A stretch of 64,000 bases of DNA from Magnaporthiopsis rhizophila (taxonomy: Eukaryota > Ascomycota > Sordariomycetes > Magnaporthales > Magnaporthaceae): assembly GCA_003049465.1 (NCBI GenBank), contig PYSS01000083.1, positions 116,746 through 180,745 on the forward strand, written 5' to 3'. Within the stretch, counting starts at the first letter, position 1, and each line of letters starts with the position of its first letter. A program made the position numbers and the translations under genes. Below, in pieces: positions 12,314 through 23,125 of the stretch. The notes below the pieces were generated by a model that was not told the DNA's origin, did no database searches, and was given only the letters and a program-made list of their open reading frames with translations.

Positions 12314-12527
12314 GGTTCACCAGTGAGGCGGCGAAGATAGGATCTCGAAGATCTCCTCCCCACGTCCCTGATCGACGAGCTGTTTCCCTTGCGTATCACG
12401 CTGAACATCGGGCGCTGCTGAACGGCGGCGAGTTTGCCTCGGTCTTATCTTGTCTCCTTTCTTGTCTCTTTTTCCTTTGCACTTTTTCCTTCTTGCAACA
12501 TTACACGGCATCAACAGCGATCCTTAA

Positions 12528-12595
<68 letters not shown>

Positions 12596-12724
12596 GTCGG
12601 CACAGACGAAAGAGAGCAGTTTCTTCATGCTCTGTATTATAGTATTATCCCATAGACCATCCGTTTCCAGGCCGGTGATACGGGTGTCCGTGTCTCCATG
12701 AACGGACGCCCGTAATTTTTCTTC
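12314..12724. other. Gap between convergent genes
   Basis: 411 bp between the ends of BUR1 and the membrane protein gene, presumably both 3' UTRs. It contains the GA microsatellite and no supported frame. Confidence 0.5.
12532..12593. repeat. (GA)n microsatellite
   Basis: About 31 perfect GA repeats downstream of BUR1, probably in its 3' UTR. Confidence 0.97.
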
Positions 12725-13534
12725 TTAATAGCCACCACCAGAAGAGTCATCTTCCTCTTCCTCCAATATAATTGACTGCAGCAACGGCATCCTCCGCATG
12801 TGCTCGCTGCTGGGGCCCCTGCCCTCGATACGATCAATGACTTGCCAGTCGATATCGGGGAGGCCAAGACCGGCGAAGTAGTCCTCCTCGCGCTTCGTTC
12901 CCGCGACGGCGGGTGAAGACGACGGCAGCGCCGCCTGTTGCTGCTGCTGAGCGGCGGCGGCCGATAAGGCGGCGGTGCTGGCGGTGCTCCCGCGGCGCGC
13001 CAGGCGTGACGAGCTGCCGTCGGCGGCTGTGGCGCTGGCGGCTGGGTCCTCCTCCTTGTCCAGACTCAGCACCGAGACGGACACATCGGCGATGATCTTG
13101 ACGACGACGCCGGTGATGATGCCGACGAAGACTGCAGAGCCAAACTGTACGTTTTATGTCTATGTTTAGTCGGGTGTCCGGAGCAGCGTACGTATGGTAT
13201 ACGGAGGAAACAAAAAAGGATGGGAACATACGTATATATAAAGAGGCTGCAGCTTGGGCACGAGCCCGACCAGGAACCAGAACGGCGCCAGCACGTAGGC
13301 GACCGTGTAGATCACCGGCGACAGCACCAGGAACAGCACGCGCCAGGCCAGCGACACGGGGTAGACGGCCAGCGCCAAGGCTGCGCCCGCGGCGGCGAGC
13401 GTGTACGCCAGCACCATGGTCGCCAGCGTGTAGGCGGCGCCCGCGAGGCTGACCGCGGCGCCGGCGGTGGCTGCGATGGCCGACGGGATGGCTGATAGCG
13501 CCGAGAGGACGACCGCGGGCGCTATTTTGTCCAT
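12725..13534 (-). CDS. Conserved membrane protein of unknown function
   Basis: Exons 13534-13232 and 13144-12725 join in phase (donor GTATGT, acceptor ACAG) to give 240 residues. The N-terminal 100 residues are strongly hydrophobic and Ala/Leu-rich, with about three to four predicted membrane segments. Exon 2 starts with another hydrophobic stretch (FGSAVFVGIITGVVVKII). The C-terminal half is soluble, with a low-complexity Ser/Ala/Gln block, then EDYFAGLGLPDIDWQVIDRI and an acidic tail. The arrangement suggests an ER or other endomembrane protein with a cytosolic tail. I do not recognise a family and assign no function. It converges on BUR1. Confidence 0.78.
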
Positions 13535-15036
13535 CGGGATATTGGATGGTGGTGTGACCCCTTTTTTTCCCCGTGAACGTATTTACGGTATGGAGCTACC
13601 CCTGGTTAAAACGGATCAAGGGATGGATGGAGGTCCTGGCCGCGTGCGCGTGTGATCCCTGGCTGGCGTCGTTTTGATCCCGATTCTAACAAACAGATGT
13701 CGCTCCTGCCTGCAGGCCGCGAGGTGTAAGCCGCCGTTGTGCGTTTTCTGGCGTCCTTTCCAGGGGGTGGACTAATTTGCCGAACCCCGGCTGGTTTTTT
13801 TCTTGATTCCCGTGACCGATGCGCAAGTGTTCCCGGATTTGGGCCGCGCAGTGTTGCGCCTTCTCCCGGCGAGACGGGCAGTTGTGGTCTGCCCAGGTGA
13901 CCGAATTGATGATGGAATGCAGAGGCTGGGAAGTTTGTCGCTGCGAGTGTGTCCCGTTTTGGCTAGTCCGCCGCTGGATCTCCCATCATGGATGCCAGAC
14001 GCAGGCGCTGCGCTACTACAGTCGGTCAACTAGCACCTGACCGCACGTGAACTGAGCCTTGACCCGCGACGCCAGGTTCCTTTGGCCTATTTTGTTGGTT
14101 TCTTTTACGCACGTAGGGGGGGCCTTTCAACCTATCTTCAACAGGCAGGTCTCACGGCCTACTGCGAGTTTGCGTCACCACCGCAGACTCGAGCTCGGGG
14201 AATCCGCGGGCCCCAGCGAACTTTCCCCGTTGGCAGCTGCCCCACCATGCATGCACCGCACGCCACCAAAGCCGCACGGGCAGGCGGTTGGCGACTTCTG
14301 GCCTAGAGCGTGAGCCTATGTGCCTGGCCGTGCTGAAAAAAATCACAAGCCAAACTGGGGCTGCCGTTGCACGTTTGGCTTTCCGGATCTGCCACCACGA
14401 CCTCAGCTCGGGGTCCAAGTTGCATCACCCTCCGTCATCTGCAGGGGCGGAAAAGACCAAGCTGCAAACAAACAAACAAAATCCATTCCCGAATGGTTCA
14501 TAGACAGGCCCACTTGACTCGACCGACTTGTCCGATTCAATTCTCTCCTGCTCGTCCGTTCTAGTCCACCGCCGCCGCAGTGCAGGTGAAATTGGATCAA
14601 AGCAAGGCGGCCAAGGACGTACGGCGGGCCTTGGCTTTTGGTCAGCCCGGAGTTCAACTTGAGGTTTCTTGATCTGCACTGTACCTTTTTGATACCGCTT
14701 GGTTGGCGCCGTCGTTTTTTTGTCTTTTTCTTTTCTCTCCGTCCTCACCTCGCCCGCCGGCGCCTTCTCTCGCCTCCTTGACCACGAGACCCGAACCCAT
14801 CGGCGACTAGACTCAGGACAGGGTCAGCCGTTTCTCGCGCTTGACTGCTACCGCCCAAGGGGCGCACCGTCCTCCAATCAACGGCCCCTGATTAGGGCCC
14901 TCGGTCCTCGTCGCGCTGCTGCCCGCCATCCGGAAAACGTCCGCCCGCCGGGAACCCCCCTCTTCACAATCGTCGCCGTCCAATCCACCCCCACTCACTA
15001 CCAAAAGAGGACCCGGGGGGCCTCGCGCACCAGAAA
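13535..15036. promoter_or_regulatory. Divergent upstream region, membrane protein / AMPK beta
   Basis: 1.5 kb between two divergent genes. The part next to AMPK beta (about 14700-15036) is C/T-rich and open in several frames, but none has splice support. A CACGTG box lies near 14045. No gene is seen. Confidence 0.5.
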
Positions 15037-16705
15037 ATGGGCAACCAAAGCTCGGCCCAGCGCCCGCCTGCGACAACGGCCTCGTCCTCGTCCGCCTCGG
15101 CTGCCGCCTCCACGAGCACCTCAGCCCCAGGCAGCGAAGCCCCGACCAGGTCCCATTCGAAGCGCGATTCCAAGCACCCCATCCCCGTCCACAGTCACCG
15201 CGTCGCCGCCCCGCCAGAGCCGTCGCTAGCCCAAGCCCAAGGCTCCACCATCGTCGCCGCTCGCGCCCACCACAAGCCGTCGCAATCCCAGTCCTCCCTC
15301 CCTCCACAGCCTATCGCCGTCCCGTCGCCGTCCTCGAGCTTGTCGCGCACCCCCGAGCCCTCGGCTTCGTTCAGGCCCGCCCAGCACTCCTCGCCACAGC
15401 CCGCGCCCGCCGCGCTTGCCGCCCTGGACGAGCCCAGCAAGCCCGTCGCCGTGCCCAACTCGTCGCAGAACAGCCACCACTACTACCACCGGCCACCGCC
15501 GTCCGAGTCACCAGAAGCCGACGGCGAGAAGGGAGCTGGCAGTCTGGAAACGCCCGACACCGCATCCATGATGATGGCGACAAGCAGCATGCAGGACCTG
15601 TCGTACCTGACCCGTCCTCCGAGGTTACCACTGCCCATCGAGGAGGAGATCCACACGCCCGGCTCTCCCATCATCTCGCCCGACGACATCCCGCTGGGCT
15701 CGCCCGTGGGCAACGTCGACGCGCTGGACTCGGACGAGACGCTTAACCGCAAGTCGTCAGCCCTCAGCGCCAACACCTTCATTGAGGACGAGGCCGAGGA
15801 TGAGCTCCCGGTCGACAAGACGAGGCCCACGGTGCCCTTCACTCTCGAGTGGCCCGGCGGCGGCGACAAGATTTATGTCACAGGCACCATTTTCCAGTGG
15901 AACCGCAAACACCGGCTTTATCCAGTGTGAGTACAGAACTGCGACTGCCCGCCCCACTGACCAATAAGAATGGCTCGGCTGATATGTGCGTCGCCTGACA
16001 GGGAGGGCAAGCCAGGCGTGTTTGCTGCTACCGTGAACATCCTGCCAGGAACACATCACGTCAGGTTTCTTGTCGATGGCCAGATGCAGACGTCGCCGGA
16101 TCTGCCGACCACGGTTGACTTTGGAAACAACCTCGTCAACTACATCGAAGTGAGAGCGGTCGATGCTGCTGCTCCTGGGGCGCCGAGTTCGGATGCGGGG
16201 GAGCAGAAGGGCTCGTCGCAGCAAGACCTCTCGGCCTCAAGAGGAGGCTCCCTGATCGACGAGAAGACGATCAGATACAAGGAGGTCGACCCGATAGAAA
16301 GTTTCGAGTACGACATACCCCAATATCTCATCGACTTTGACCAGCCCGAAGAGTCGGAGCCGTACCATCGCTCCGTCAATGCCATCGAGAAGCTGCCCAC
16401 GCCGCCAACCCTGCCGGGCTTCCTCGGCAAGCCGATCCTGAACGCGGCCGTCCTGATCAAGGACGATAACAGCGTACTCAACATGCCGAATCACACGGTT
16501 CTGAACCACTTGGCAACGAGCAGCATCAAGAATAACATTCTTGCCGTTTCCGCCACAACCAGATACAAGAGCAAGGTGAGTTATTTAGTTGCTGGCACCA
16601 GAATTCGGTCCTTTGCCACGGATGCGTAGGGACTAATGCCCGTTCTATTTCACACAACAGTATGTGACGACAATCGTCTACAAGCCGACATCCACAGACG
16701 GCTGA
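15037..16705 (+). CDS. AMPK (SNF1 kinase) beta subunit, Gal83/Sip type
   Basis: Exons 15037-15926, 16002-16575 and 16661-16705 give 502 residues. The start MGNQSS fits the N-myristoylation rule (Gly2, Ser at 5/6), known for beta subunits that tether the kinase to membranes. Residues 2-260 are disordered and rich in Ser, Pro and Ala. A CBM48 glycogen-binding module follows (about 267-350: PFTLEWPGGGDKIYVTGTIFQW through HHVRFLVDGQMQTSPDLPT). The C-terminal ASC/AMPKBI domain (about 405-502: PQYLIDFDQPE, LPTPPTLPGFLGKPILN, PNHTVLNHLATSSIK) ends in the last 15-codon exon with YVTTIVYKP. The beta subunit scaffolds the alpha (Snf1) and gamma (Snf4) subunits. Tryptophans of the carbohydrate site are present. 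Confidence 0.93.
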
Positions 16706-17735
16706 AGGCCAGATATCCTCTATCTACTACTACTATCCAGCCAAACTTGCTCCCCACCAACCGCCGGGCAATCTGCCCGTGTCTGGGTGCCCCTTTGAAC
16801 TCAGTTCTGAGTGAGCACTCTTGGTGCTCTTATTGCCCATCCGGATGGGTGGAAAACATGGCTTTTGCTAGGTGTAATATGTTTGGGTATAGAGGTCGCT
16901 CTTGATACTCGGATGCCGAGGCTTGCTCTGCAAATCTTTTTTATTTTCTTCTTTTTTTTTGCTCATGAGCGGGCGGGGACTTGGAAGGGTGCCGAGCCGC
17001 CGTTGTTTCGAGACCCGAAAGTAATGATACGACCGTGACGAGTCTGGGCTGGAGCGATGATTTTATGGGAGGGATGCGATGATTCTACGGGGAGGGGTGC
17101 GGTGATTTTTGACAGGCTCGGGGAGTTGGTGGGGTTTTCGGGATGTGTATGGAAACTCGGATATGCCTGCCCGGCTTTGAGGCTGCGAGCATGACGGGAC
17201 GACATGGACGACGGTAGGGCGAGAGACAGAAAGCAAGTGATTGCTGGGATCGAGATTTGAAGTCGACGATTAATGCTTTAGCGCTTTGGTATGATGATGT
17301 CTCTGGGAGCAGTGGGAGATGCCGCATCGCTGTTGCTCCTGTTTCTATATCCTTTTCTATCTCTTTCCATCCCTTTTAAGATATTACTGTTGTTACAACC
17401 TATTTGGAAAGACAAGGGGATCTGAAAGAGGAAGAGAGCGTGCGAGGGATACAGACGGGGCACTGGCGACGAACAGTAGGCGCGAGGGACCGGCGGATCC
17501 GGAGGCCACGATCAACGAAGTGATAACAGAACGGGTCGACCACTGCCAATGCCGGAGACATGGTGAGATCATGCTCCAGTACGTTATTACGCGGAAAGAG
17601 GACTACAAGTAGTTTCCATGACGGGATCTTTTTCATCCGGCTCCATCAACGGTTTACATCACAAGTACAGTTTCTGTATTTTCAGTCGTATTTAGGTATC
17701 AGAATACCCCTCACGGCTCGAAAGTGCTAGCATCA
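16706..17735. other. Intergenic between convergent genes
   Basis: About 1.0 kb holding the 3' ends of AMPK beta and KAE1. It includes an imperfect 22-23 nt tandem repeat (17054-17110). No gene is seen. Confidence 0.5.
17054..17110. repeat. Imperfect 22-23 nt tandem repeat
   Basis: GCGATGATT-type units begin at 17054, 17076 and (diverged, GCGGTGATT) 17099. They are followed by similar G-rich stretches, downstream of the AMPK beta stop. Confidence 0.7.
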
Positions 17736-18854
17736 TCAATCCCTCCACTTGACAAACACTTCATCAGTCCTGAACCGCTGCGTGCACGTGCTCTCGTCCA
17801 GGCTCGTCTCGAAGCCCGTCTCGTGGGCGAGCAGGCCGGCGTGGGCGATCATGATGCCGTTGTCGATGCAGAAGCGCTCGTCGGTGGCGTAGACGCTGCC
17901 GCCGCGGTCGCGGGCCATGGCGCCCATCATGTGCTGCAGGCGCTCGTTGGAGCCGACGCCGCCGACGATGAGGACCTGGCTGCTGCCGACGTGGGCCATG
18001 GCGCGCTCCGTGATCTCGACCAGCATGGCGAAGACGGTCTCCTGGAGGGTGAAGCAGAGGTCTTCGGGGGTTATGACTGTGGCGTCTTCGTTTGAAAGGG
18101 ATGTTTGCTGCTGCTGCTGCTGCGGCTGCTGCTTGAACATTTGTGCCGCCAGCTCGTCGGCCCGCGTCAGGATGCCCGAGAAGGAGCAGTCCATGCCCTT
18201 GACGGCATACGGCAGGTCGAGAAGCACCTTGCCGCCCTTTTTTGCCAGCTGCTCAATGTTGTACCCCGGAGCTGGGTCGTTGCTGATGCGCAGCGTGCGC
18301 GCGAACCGGTCCAGGCAGTTGCCCACGGCGATGTCGAGCGTCTCGCCAAAGATGCGGTACCGCTGCTCGGCGTACGCGATCACCTGGGTGTTGCCGCCGC
18401 TGACGTACAGCACCACGGGGTCGGACGCGCCCGTGATGGCGCGTCCCATCTCGATGTGGCCGACGCAGTGGTTGACCCCGACCAACGGTTTCCCCCACAG
18501 CAACGCCAGCGTCCGCGCCCCGACCGCGACGGATGTTAGCGGGGCGCCCATGCCGGGACCCTTGGTGAAGCAGATGCAGTCGACGTCGGCGGGAGTGACT
18601 CCCGCGTCGCGCAGGGCCCGCAGCGCTACTTGTGCGAAGAAGGCCCGGTGGTGCGCCGCCGTGTCCTTGGGCAGGAACCCCGTGCCCGGCGGCGAGACGA
18701 AGGTGTCGCGCACGTTGGAGAGCACGGCGACCGCGGGCTCGGAGGAAGAGGCTGGGTAGTGCGCTATCACGCCGATGCCCAGCTTGTTGGCGCTGCCTTC
18801 GCACCCGAGGGCTATGCGCCGGCGAGGCGGGGCTGCTGGGCTGCCAGCGGCCAT
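17736..18854 (-). CDS. KAE1: tRNA N6-adenosine threonylcarbamoyltransferase, KEOPS catalytic subunit Kae1
   Basis: Single exon of 372 residues from ATG at 18854. Family motifs in order: ALGCEGSANKLGIGV, the DxxAxHHR region (KDTAAHHRAF), KGPGMGAPL, the metal-binding NHCVGH, YVSGGNTQ (ATP loop), DIAVGNCLDRFAR, CSFSGI, and the C-terminal FCIDNGIMIAHAG, which supplies the metal-binding Asp. With Kae1's partners (Bud32, Cgi121, Pcc1, Gon7) it would make t6A37 on ANN-decoding tRNAs in the cytosol or nucleus. A short poly-Gln insert (about residues 236-245) lies in a variable loop. The frame stays open upstream to another ATG at 18983, but that extension is low complexity and the family starts just before the conserved ALGCEGSA. 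Lack of a mitochondrial leader favours Kae1 over Qri7. Confidence 0.92.
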   Translation of the reverse strand: MAAGSPAAPPRRRIALGCEGSANKLGIGVIAHYPASSSEPAVAVLSNVRDTFVSPPGTGFLPKDTAAHHRAFFAQVALRALRDAGVTPADVDCICFTKGPGMGAPLTSVAVGARTLALLWGKPLVGVNHCVGHIEMGRAITGASDPVVLYVSGGNTQVIAYAEQRYRIFGETLDIAVGNCLDRFARTLRISNDPAPGYNIEQLAKKGGKVLLDLPYAVKGMDCSFSGILTRADELAAQMFKQQPQQQQQQTSLSNEDATVITPEDLCFTLQETVFAMLVEITERAMAHVGSSQVLIVGGVGSNERLQHMMGAMARDRGGSVYATDERFCIDNGIMIAHAGLLAHETGFETSLDESTCTQRFRTDEVFVKWRD

Positions 18855-19608
18855 GGCCTTTGTTGGTCTGACGTAGGACTGGGGTTTAATATCTCTCTCT
18901 GTGCTGTCTGCCAGTTCCCCTCCACCCCCGTGTCCGTTCCCGCGTGTACGGTGCAGCAGATGTTGAGGCTGTTGGTGATGCATGTATCATGCAGCAGAAT
19001 CCCCCGAGTGCGGGGCAAAGCAGAAGCACCAGTTCAGAGACACCTAGTGGCGCGCCTCCCCGTTGGCTATTTCCTGTCCTGTATACCGCCTAGGTACCTC
19101 TAGAGGCACACCCTTGGCCGCAGGTTGATGCAGGCACAGGAGATACGTGGTTGGGCGCCTGACAGGTCCATGCATGCCACGAGGGAAAAAAAGAAAGGAA
19201 GCAAGAGTCGAGTCAAAACACGATCGATCGATACCTTGTTGGAACCACGATCCCGGCGACAGAAACGCGAGTCCGGACCGAAACGACCGCGGTGCAACCA
19301 GACCAAAAGAGTTTGTAGATGACCGTTTCAACTTTGTAAATGCACTACTCAGTTAAGTGAGTCTTGTCGTTCATTGATACTCTCTCCATCGGTCATTTCG
19401 TTTCTTTGCGCGTGGTTCTTTTACGTCACACAAATCCCATTAGGACCCTTGCGAGCCCACTTTCTGACGACAGAGGAGGGGCTCGCGGCTGAGCAAGGGT
19501 CACAATACAGTGGAAGAGAGAGCAAAAAAAAAGAATAGATGAGAAAATTGCTCGTCGATGAACTAGAGAAGGATGGAGGTACCTACCTACCTTTGGGTAG
19601 GAGGGCAG

Positions 19609-19612
<4 letters not shown>

Positions 19613-19645
<33 letters not shown>

Positions 19646-19667
19646 ACNNNNNNNNNNNNNNNNNNNN

Positions 19668-19695
<28 letters not shown>
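19613..19695. repeat. Poly-A tract split by 20 Ns
   Basis: Two A-runs flank N at 19648-19667, so the true length is unknown. Confidence 0.95.
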
Positions 19696-19698
<3 letters not shown>

Positions 19699-20011
19699 CC
19701 ATATCAGCGGGACGGGGATTTTTTGAATTCCCACAGATAGGTGGCCTGGCGCAGCGCATCCTGTCCACTCACTACATTAACAGCTCCCGCTGCCCTGACA
19801 TGGCCCGTGCGGCTGAGCCAGTTCCGTGTCGGGGCTAAGAAACAAGCGCCCGCACTGGGTCGTGGTCTGGTGGTTTATTGTGTGTGTGTGAGATCGGGGA
19901 CATGGAGTGACAAACCCATTCTGCGCTCCCTCTCCGCACCACCGACCAGCCCAACCAACCATGGAACCAACCAACCAAAGCGCACATAACAACACCTGAC
20001 CACGACCGGCC

Positions 20012-20048
20012 ACACAACGCAACACAACACAACACAGCACAGCACAGC
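20012..20048. repeat. CAACA/CAGCA simple repeat
   Basis: Short pentamer-like repeat, CAACACAACACAACACAGCA-type, in the gap downstream of EPL1. Confidence 0.8.
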
Positions 20049-21059
20049 AAACCCCCCTCCCAACTCCCGAACTTCTCTGCCCTCCCGCGATCCGGAATAT
20101 CTACTACACATGTTGCTCTCTCTCCTCTCGCGCAACAGCGCATACGAATTCCCTCCCCCTCTCCTTCTCTCTCTGTCTCTCCGGACATGGATGCGGCAAC
20201 CCTTGCGCTAAGCCCCTCTCAGCCGGACTGAACGGGCAGGACGTCTTACCTGCCACCGCCGGCAGGGCGGTCGCGAAACCCTCTTGCGGCTTACGGAACC
20301 GGGCCTCCGTCCGGACACCTTACCTATCTTCCTTCCGTGCCGCCAGCCGCGGATATGGTGGCATAACAACAACCAACCACCTTTCTGCCGCTCTCTCGTC
20401 TCAGACATAAGGTGAGTGAGTCTGCCCTGCTGGCGCCGATCCCAATGCGCGCATCTCTATCTCCGTGTCGCCCTCGTCTCCTTGCGATCGCACAGCCAGC
20501 GGCCGTCATCGTGGGACCCGGGAGCCTCGCGGGGACACAACCCGACTTGATTCCCCTTTCCACTCTCTCCGCCAGCACCTCCCTCGCAAGCGTGAGCGGG
20601 CATCACTGGTCGCAAGTTCGCGGCTGCATGCAACAAACACATTGTGAGCAAGATAATCCCCGACATTTGTCTATTTCCAAAGTTTTTTGTTGCTGCCCCG
20701 CGAGCATCAGCCTTCAAAGAGTAATGCTGACCTTCGGCCCTTCAGTCCATACAGCCCTCCCCGAGACGTCGACTTTGCAGTCTGGAGAATATAAATGTAC
20801 AAGCTTCTCGACAAAATATATACAAGTCGCAAGCGAGGAAGAAGAAGAAGAAAACGAGACAAAGAAGAACAAAACGAAGGGCAGGAGCCGACGGCCCCAA
20901 CATACGCCAACGCCGCAGAAACCCAAGATGTCCTGTTTTCCGCCCGCCCTTTCCAGTCACCAAACACAACGCAGGGGGTATACAAGTCGGAGAAAGCAGA
21001 GTCGAAAGAACAGAGAGGAGAATGACGGCTCGATGACGAGGCATGCATCGAAGTCCTTA

Positions 21060-23125
21060 TCATGAGGCGCTTGCCTGCTGCTGCTGCTGCTGCTGCTGCT
21101 GAACAACGGCGGCAAGAGCATTGGCCATCGGTGGTGGAAGAAATTGCCGAGTTGCCGGCGAGATCCCGTTTCCGGCGGCTCCGTTCTGTGCGTCGCCACG
21201 CCGACTCAGATGGGTCGGGATGCCAAACGGAATGCTGGCTCGAAACTTCAGCGCCCGGAGGTCGTACGGGTCAACCTCGTACACGGGCTCGTCGTCGTCT
21301 TCACTGTCGTCATCATACTTCCACCGGTCTGAAGCTCCAGCTGAAGGATCGGGCCGAGGCTTTTTAATCTCTCGCCTATCGATCCACAACCTGTTCAATC
21401 GACCTATACGACGACGGTACTCCTTGGGCGCCGGACAGTACTCCTCATCGTCCTCTGCCAGCCCCTGGAAGCGGACAAGAGGCCCAGGCCCGGGGACGGG
21501 CTCTGGCTGATCCAAGTCCATGGGTGTCGGTTCTTCCAGACCTTCGGCCGACGCCGAGTTAGGCGGCGTCATCAGGTACTGAACCTTTACGGGGCGGTAC
21601 TTGGGCTGCTTCTGGCTCTCAAGGGGCTCCAGTGCGTCACGAGTGAGATCAATATGATTGAGGTTCCACTTCCGGTGGTTCTCAATCTTGTTCTCAATGT
21701 CGAGCCGCATTTCGTTCTCCTTCTCCAGCAGTTGATCTGCCAGCTGGACGAGATCATTGTCGGCTGTGGAGGACGAAGGCCGCCCATCAGGCCCTGGCCG
21801 TGGCGGCGCACGCAAAGCACCGGCCGCCGGGCGCTGGGCCGAAGGGGCTTCGGTTGGTGGCTGCTTCTTCTTCTGAGGCTGCAGTACGTCAAGCTGGTCA
21901 GTCATGCCACGCAACTAGCAGCCGGCATCGCCCTTGCCTGCGCACAGGCCGGTTCCACAGAGAGGGGCACACATACCTTTGCGTTATAAAGGTCCTCATC
22001 ATCAGTCTTGATGCCAAGATGGACCTTCAGCGCCCTCAGCTTTGCCCGTTGTTCGAACACGGCCCGGTCCACATGCAGCATGTCACGCTTCATGAGCTCG
22101 CGTTGATGGGCTTGTTGCACAAGCTCACGTCCCTCTTCGAGTTCGCGGCGTAGACGCTTGAGCTTGTCTGCGCTCTGCACGTCTCGTGCCCTGGTCTTAC
22201 GAGTCTGGCGGACCTCCCTTCGCCTGAAGCAGACGAACGGATCCCCTTCGTCCGTCTCCTGATGAGTCTCGAACTTTAGACTGGCGTGCAGCGGCCCCTT
22301 CTTGGCCAGACGCTGCTGTCTCCAGTACTCATAGATGGCCTTGGCGTGGGTCATGAGCTTTGGAGAGTCCAGCTCGTTCAGACCCGGCACCATCTGGTCG
22401 TACGGGATGACGGTGTGGTCGACCGGGGCATATGGCGCCTGGATCGAAGCCGCATCCTCGTACACCTCCATTATCCTCTCAAAGTCATCCTCGGACAGCT
22501 GCGCCTGTGCAGCGCGGTCCTGGTTGTACTTTTGAAGGAACACCTCATCATCCTCGGTCATGTCATACTGACAGCCTATACATTCCTCCACCGTCTGCGA
22601 GAAGCGGATGAAGTTTGTGGGCTCGTTGAACTTGACAGGATATAGCTCGTTATAGTTTATCTTGCTCTCCTGGGGCGGCGGCACGGGGATCTCCTTGTCC
22701 GCCGCGGTGCCCGAGGTTTGCAGGACTGCTTGCAGATGGTATTCCTAAATGCGTTTAGGACAATGTCAGCAAAGGGCCATTGCACGGGTAAGCTTTTTTT
22801 TCTTCTTCTGTTATGCATGCATAGGTGATGACTTGTAATGTTTCCCTCTCGGCGTCTTGATAGTGCCATGTCGCAAAGGGGGAGTGGCTGTAGGATCACG
22901 TGACAAAACATGACACGTGACGAAACGCGACACGTGGTCACATGACCGCCGGCGACGGCGACGGGAAAAAACAAAACTCACATTTTCCTCAGCGGACTCG
23001 ACGCCCGTTGAGATCTGCTCGTTTTTGAGAGACTCATACTCGTTCTGGTCGATTTCGGAGAAGAGGACCACGGGCAGAAGAGTCTTCACGTTAAGCTTCT
23101 TGTAGCGGACTTTACGTGTCGCCAT
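21060..23125 (-). CDS. EPL1: Enhancer of polycomb-like protein, NuA4 subunit Epl1
   Basis: Exons 23125-22982, 22744-21977 and 21878-21060 give about 576 residues. The N-terminal EPcA/EPL1 region has KVRYKKLNVKTLLPV, NEPTNFIRFSQTVEECIGCQYDMTEDDE-type blocks, then DPFVCFRRREVRQTRKTRARD and a basic coiled coil (KLKRLRRELEEGRELV). The C-terminus contains NKIENH/WNLNHIDLT-like blocks and ends in a poly-Gln run and ASAS. Epl1 anchors the Esa1-Yng2-Eaf6 catalytic module to nucleosomes in the NuA4 histone acetyltransferase. The exon 3 acceptor could be CTGCAG (chosen, 21879) or the CAG five codons upstream; both are in phase. Intron 1 (237 nt) carries an array of CACGTG boxes. Confidence 0.92.
22897..22947. 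promoter_or_regulatory. Three CACGTG boxes with 17-bp period in EPL1 intron 1
   Basis: CACGTG occurs at 22897, 22914 and 22931, exactly 17 bp apart. The first two units match CACGTGACRAAACRYGA with three differences between them; the third keeps only the box. CACGTG is the core site of fungal bHLH factors (Cbf1/Pho4 class). A regulatory role is inferred from the spacing. Confidence 0.6.

Larger units (their letters stand above)
18855..21059. other. 2.2-kb intergenic region with poly-A tract and assembly gap
   Basis: Lies upstream of KAE1 and downstream of EPL1. It contains a CCTAGGTACC palindrome (19089), a short CCTACC-TTTG-GGTAGG inverted repeat next to an A-run, the N gap, and a CAACA/CAGCA simple repeat (about 20012-20048). 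Frames crossing the Ns are artefacts. No gene is supported. Confidence 0.55.

Noticed and set aside
19426..19838. Frames containing X around the N gap
   Set aside because: They exist only because Ns and A/T homopolymers carry no stops.
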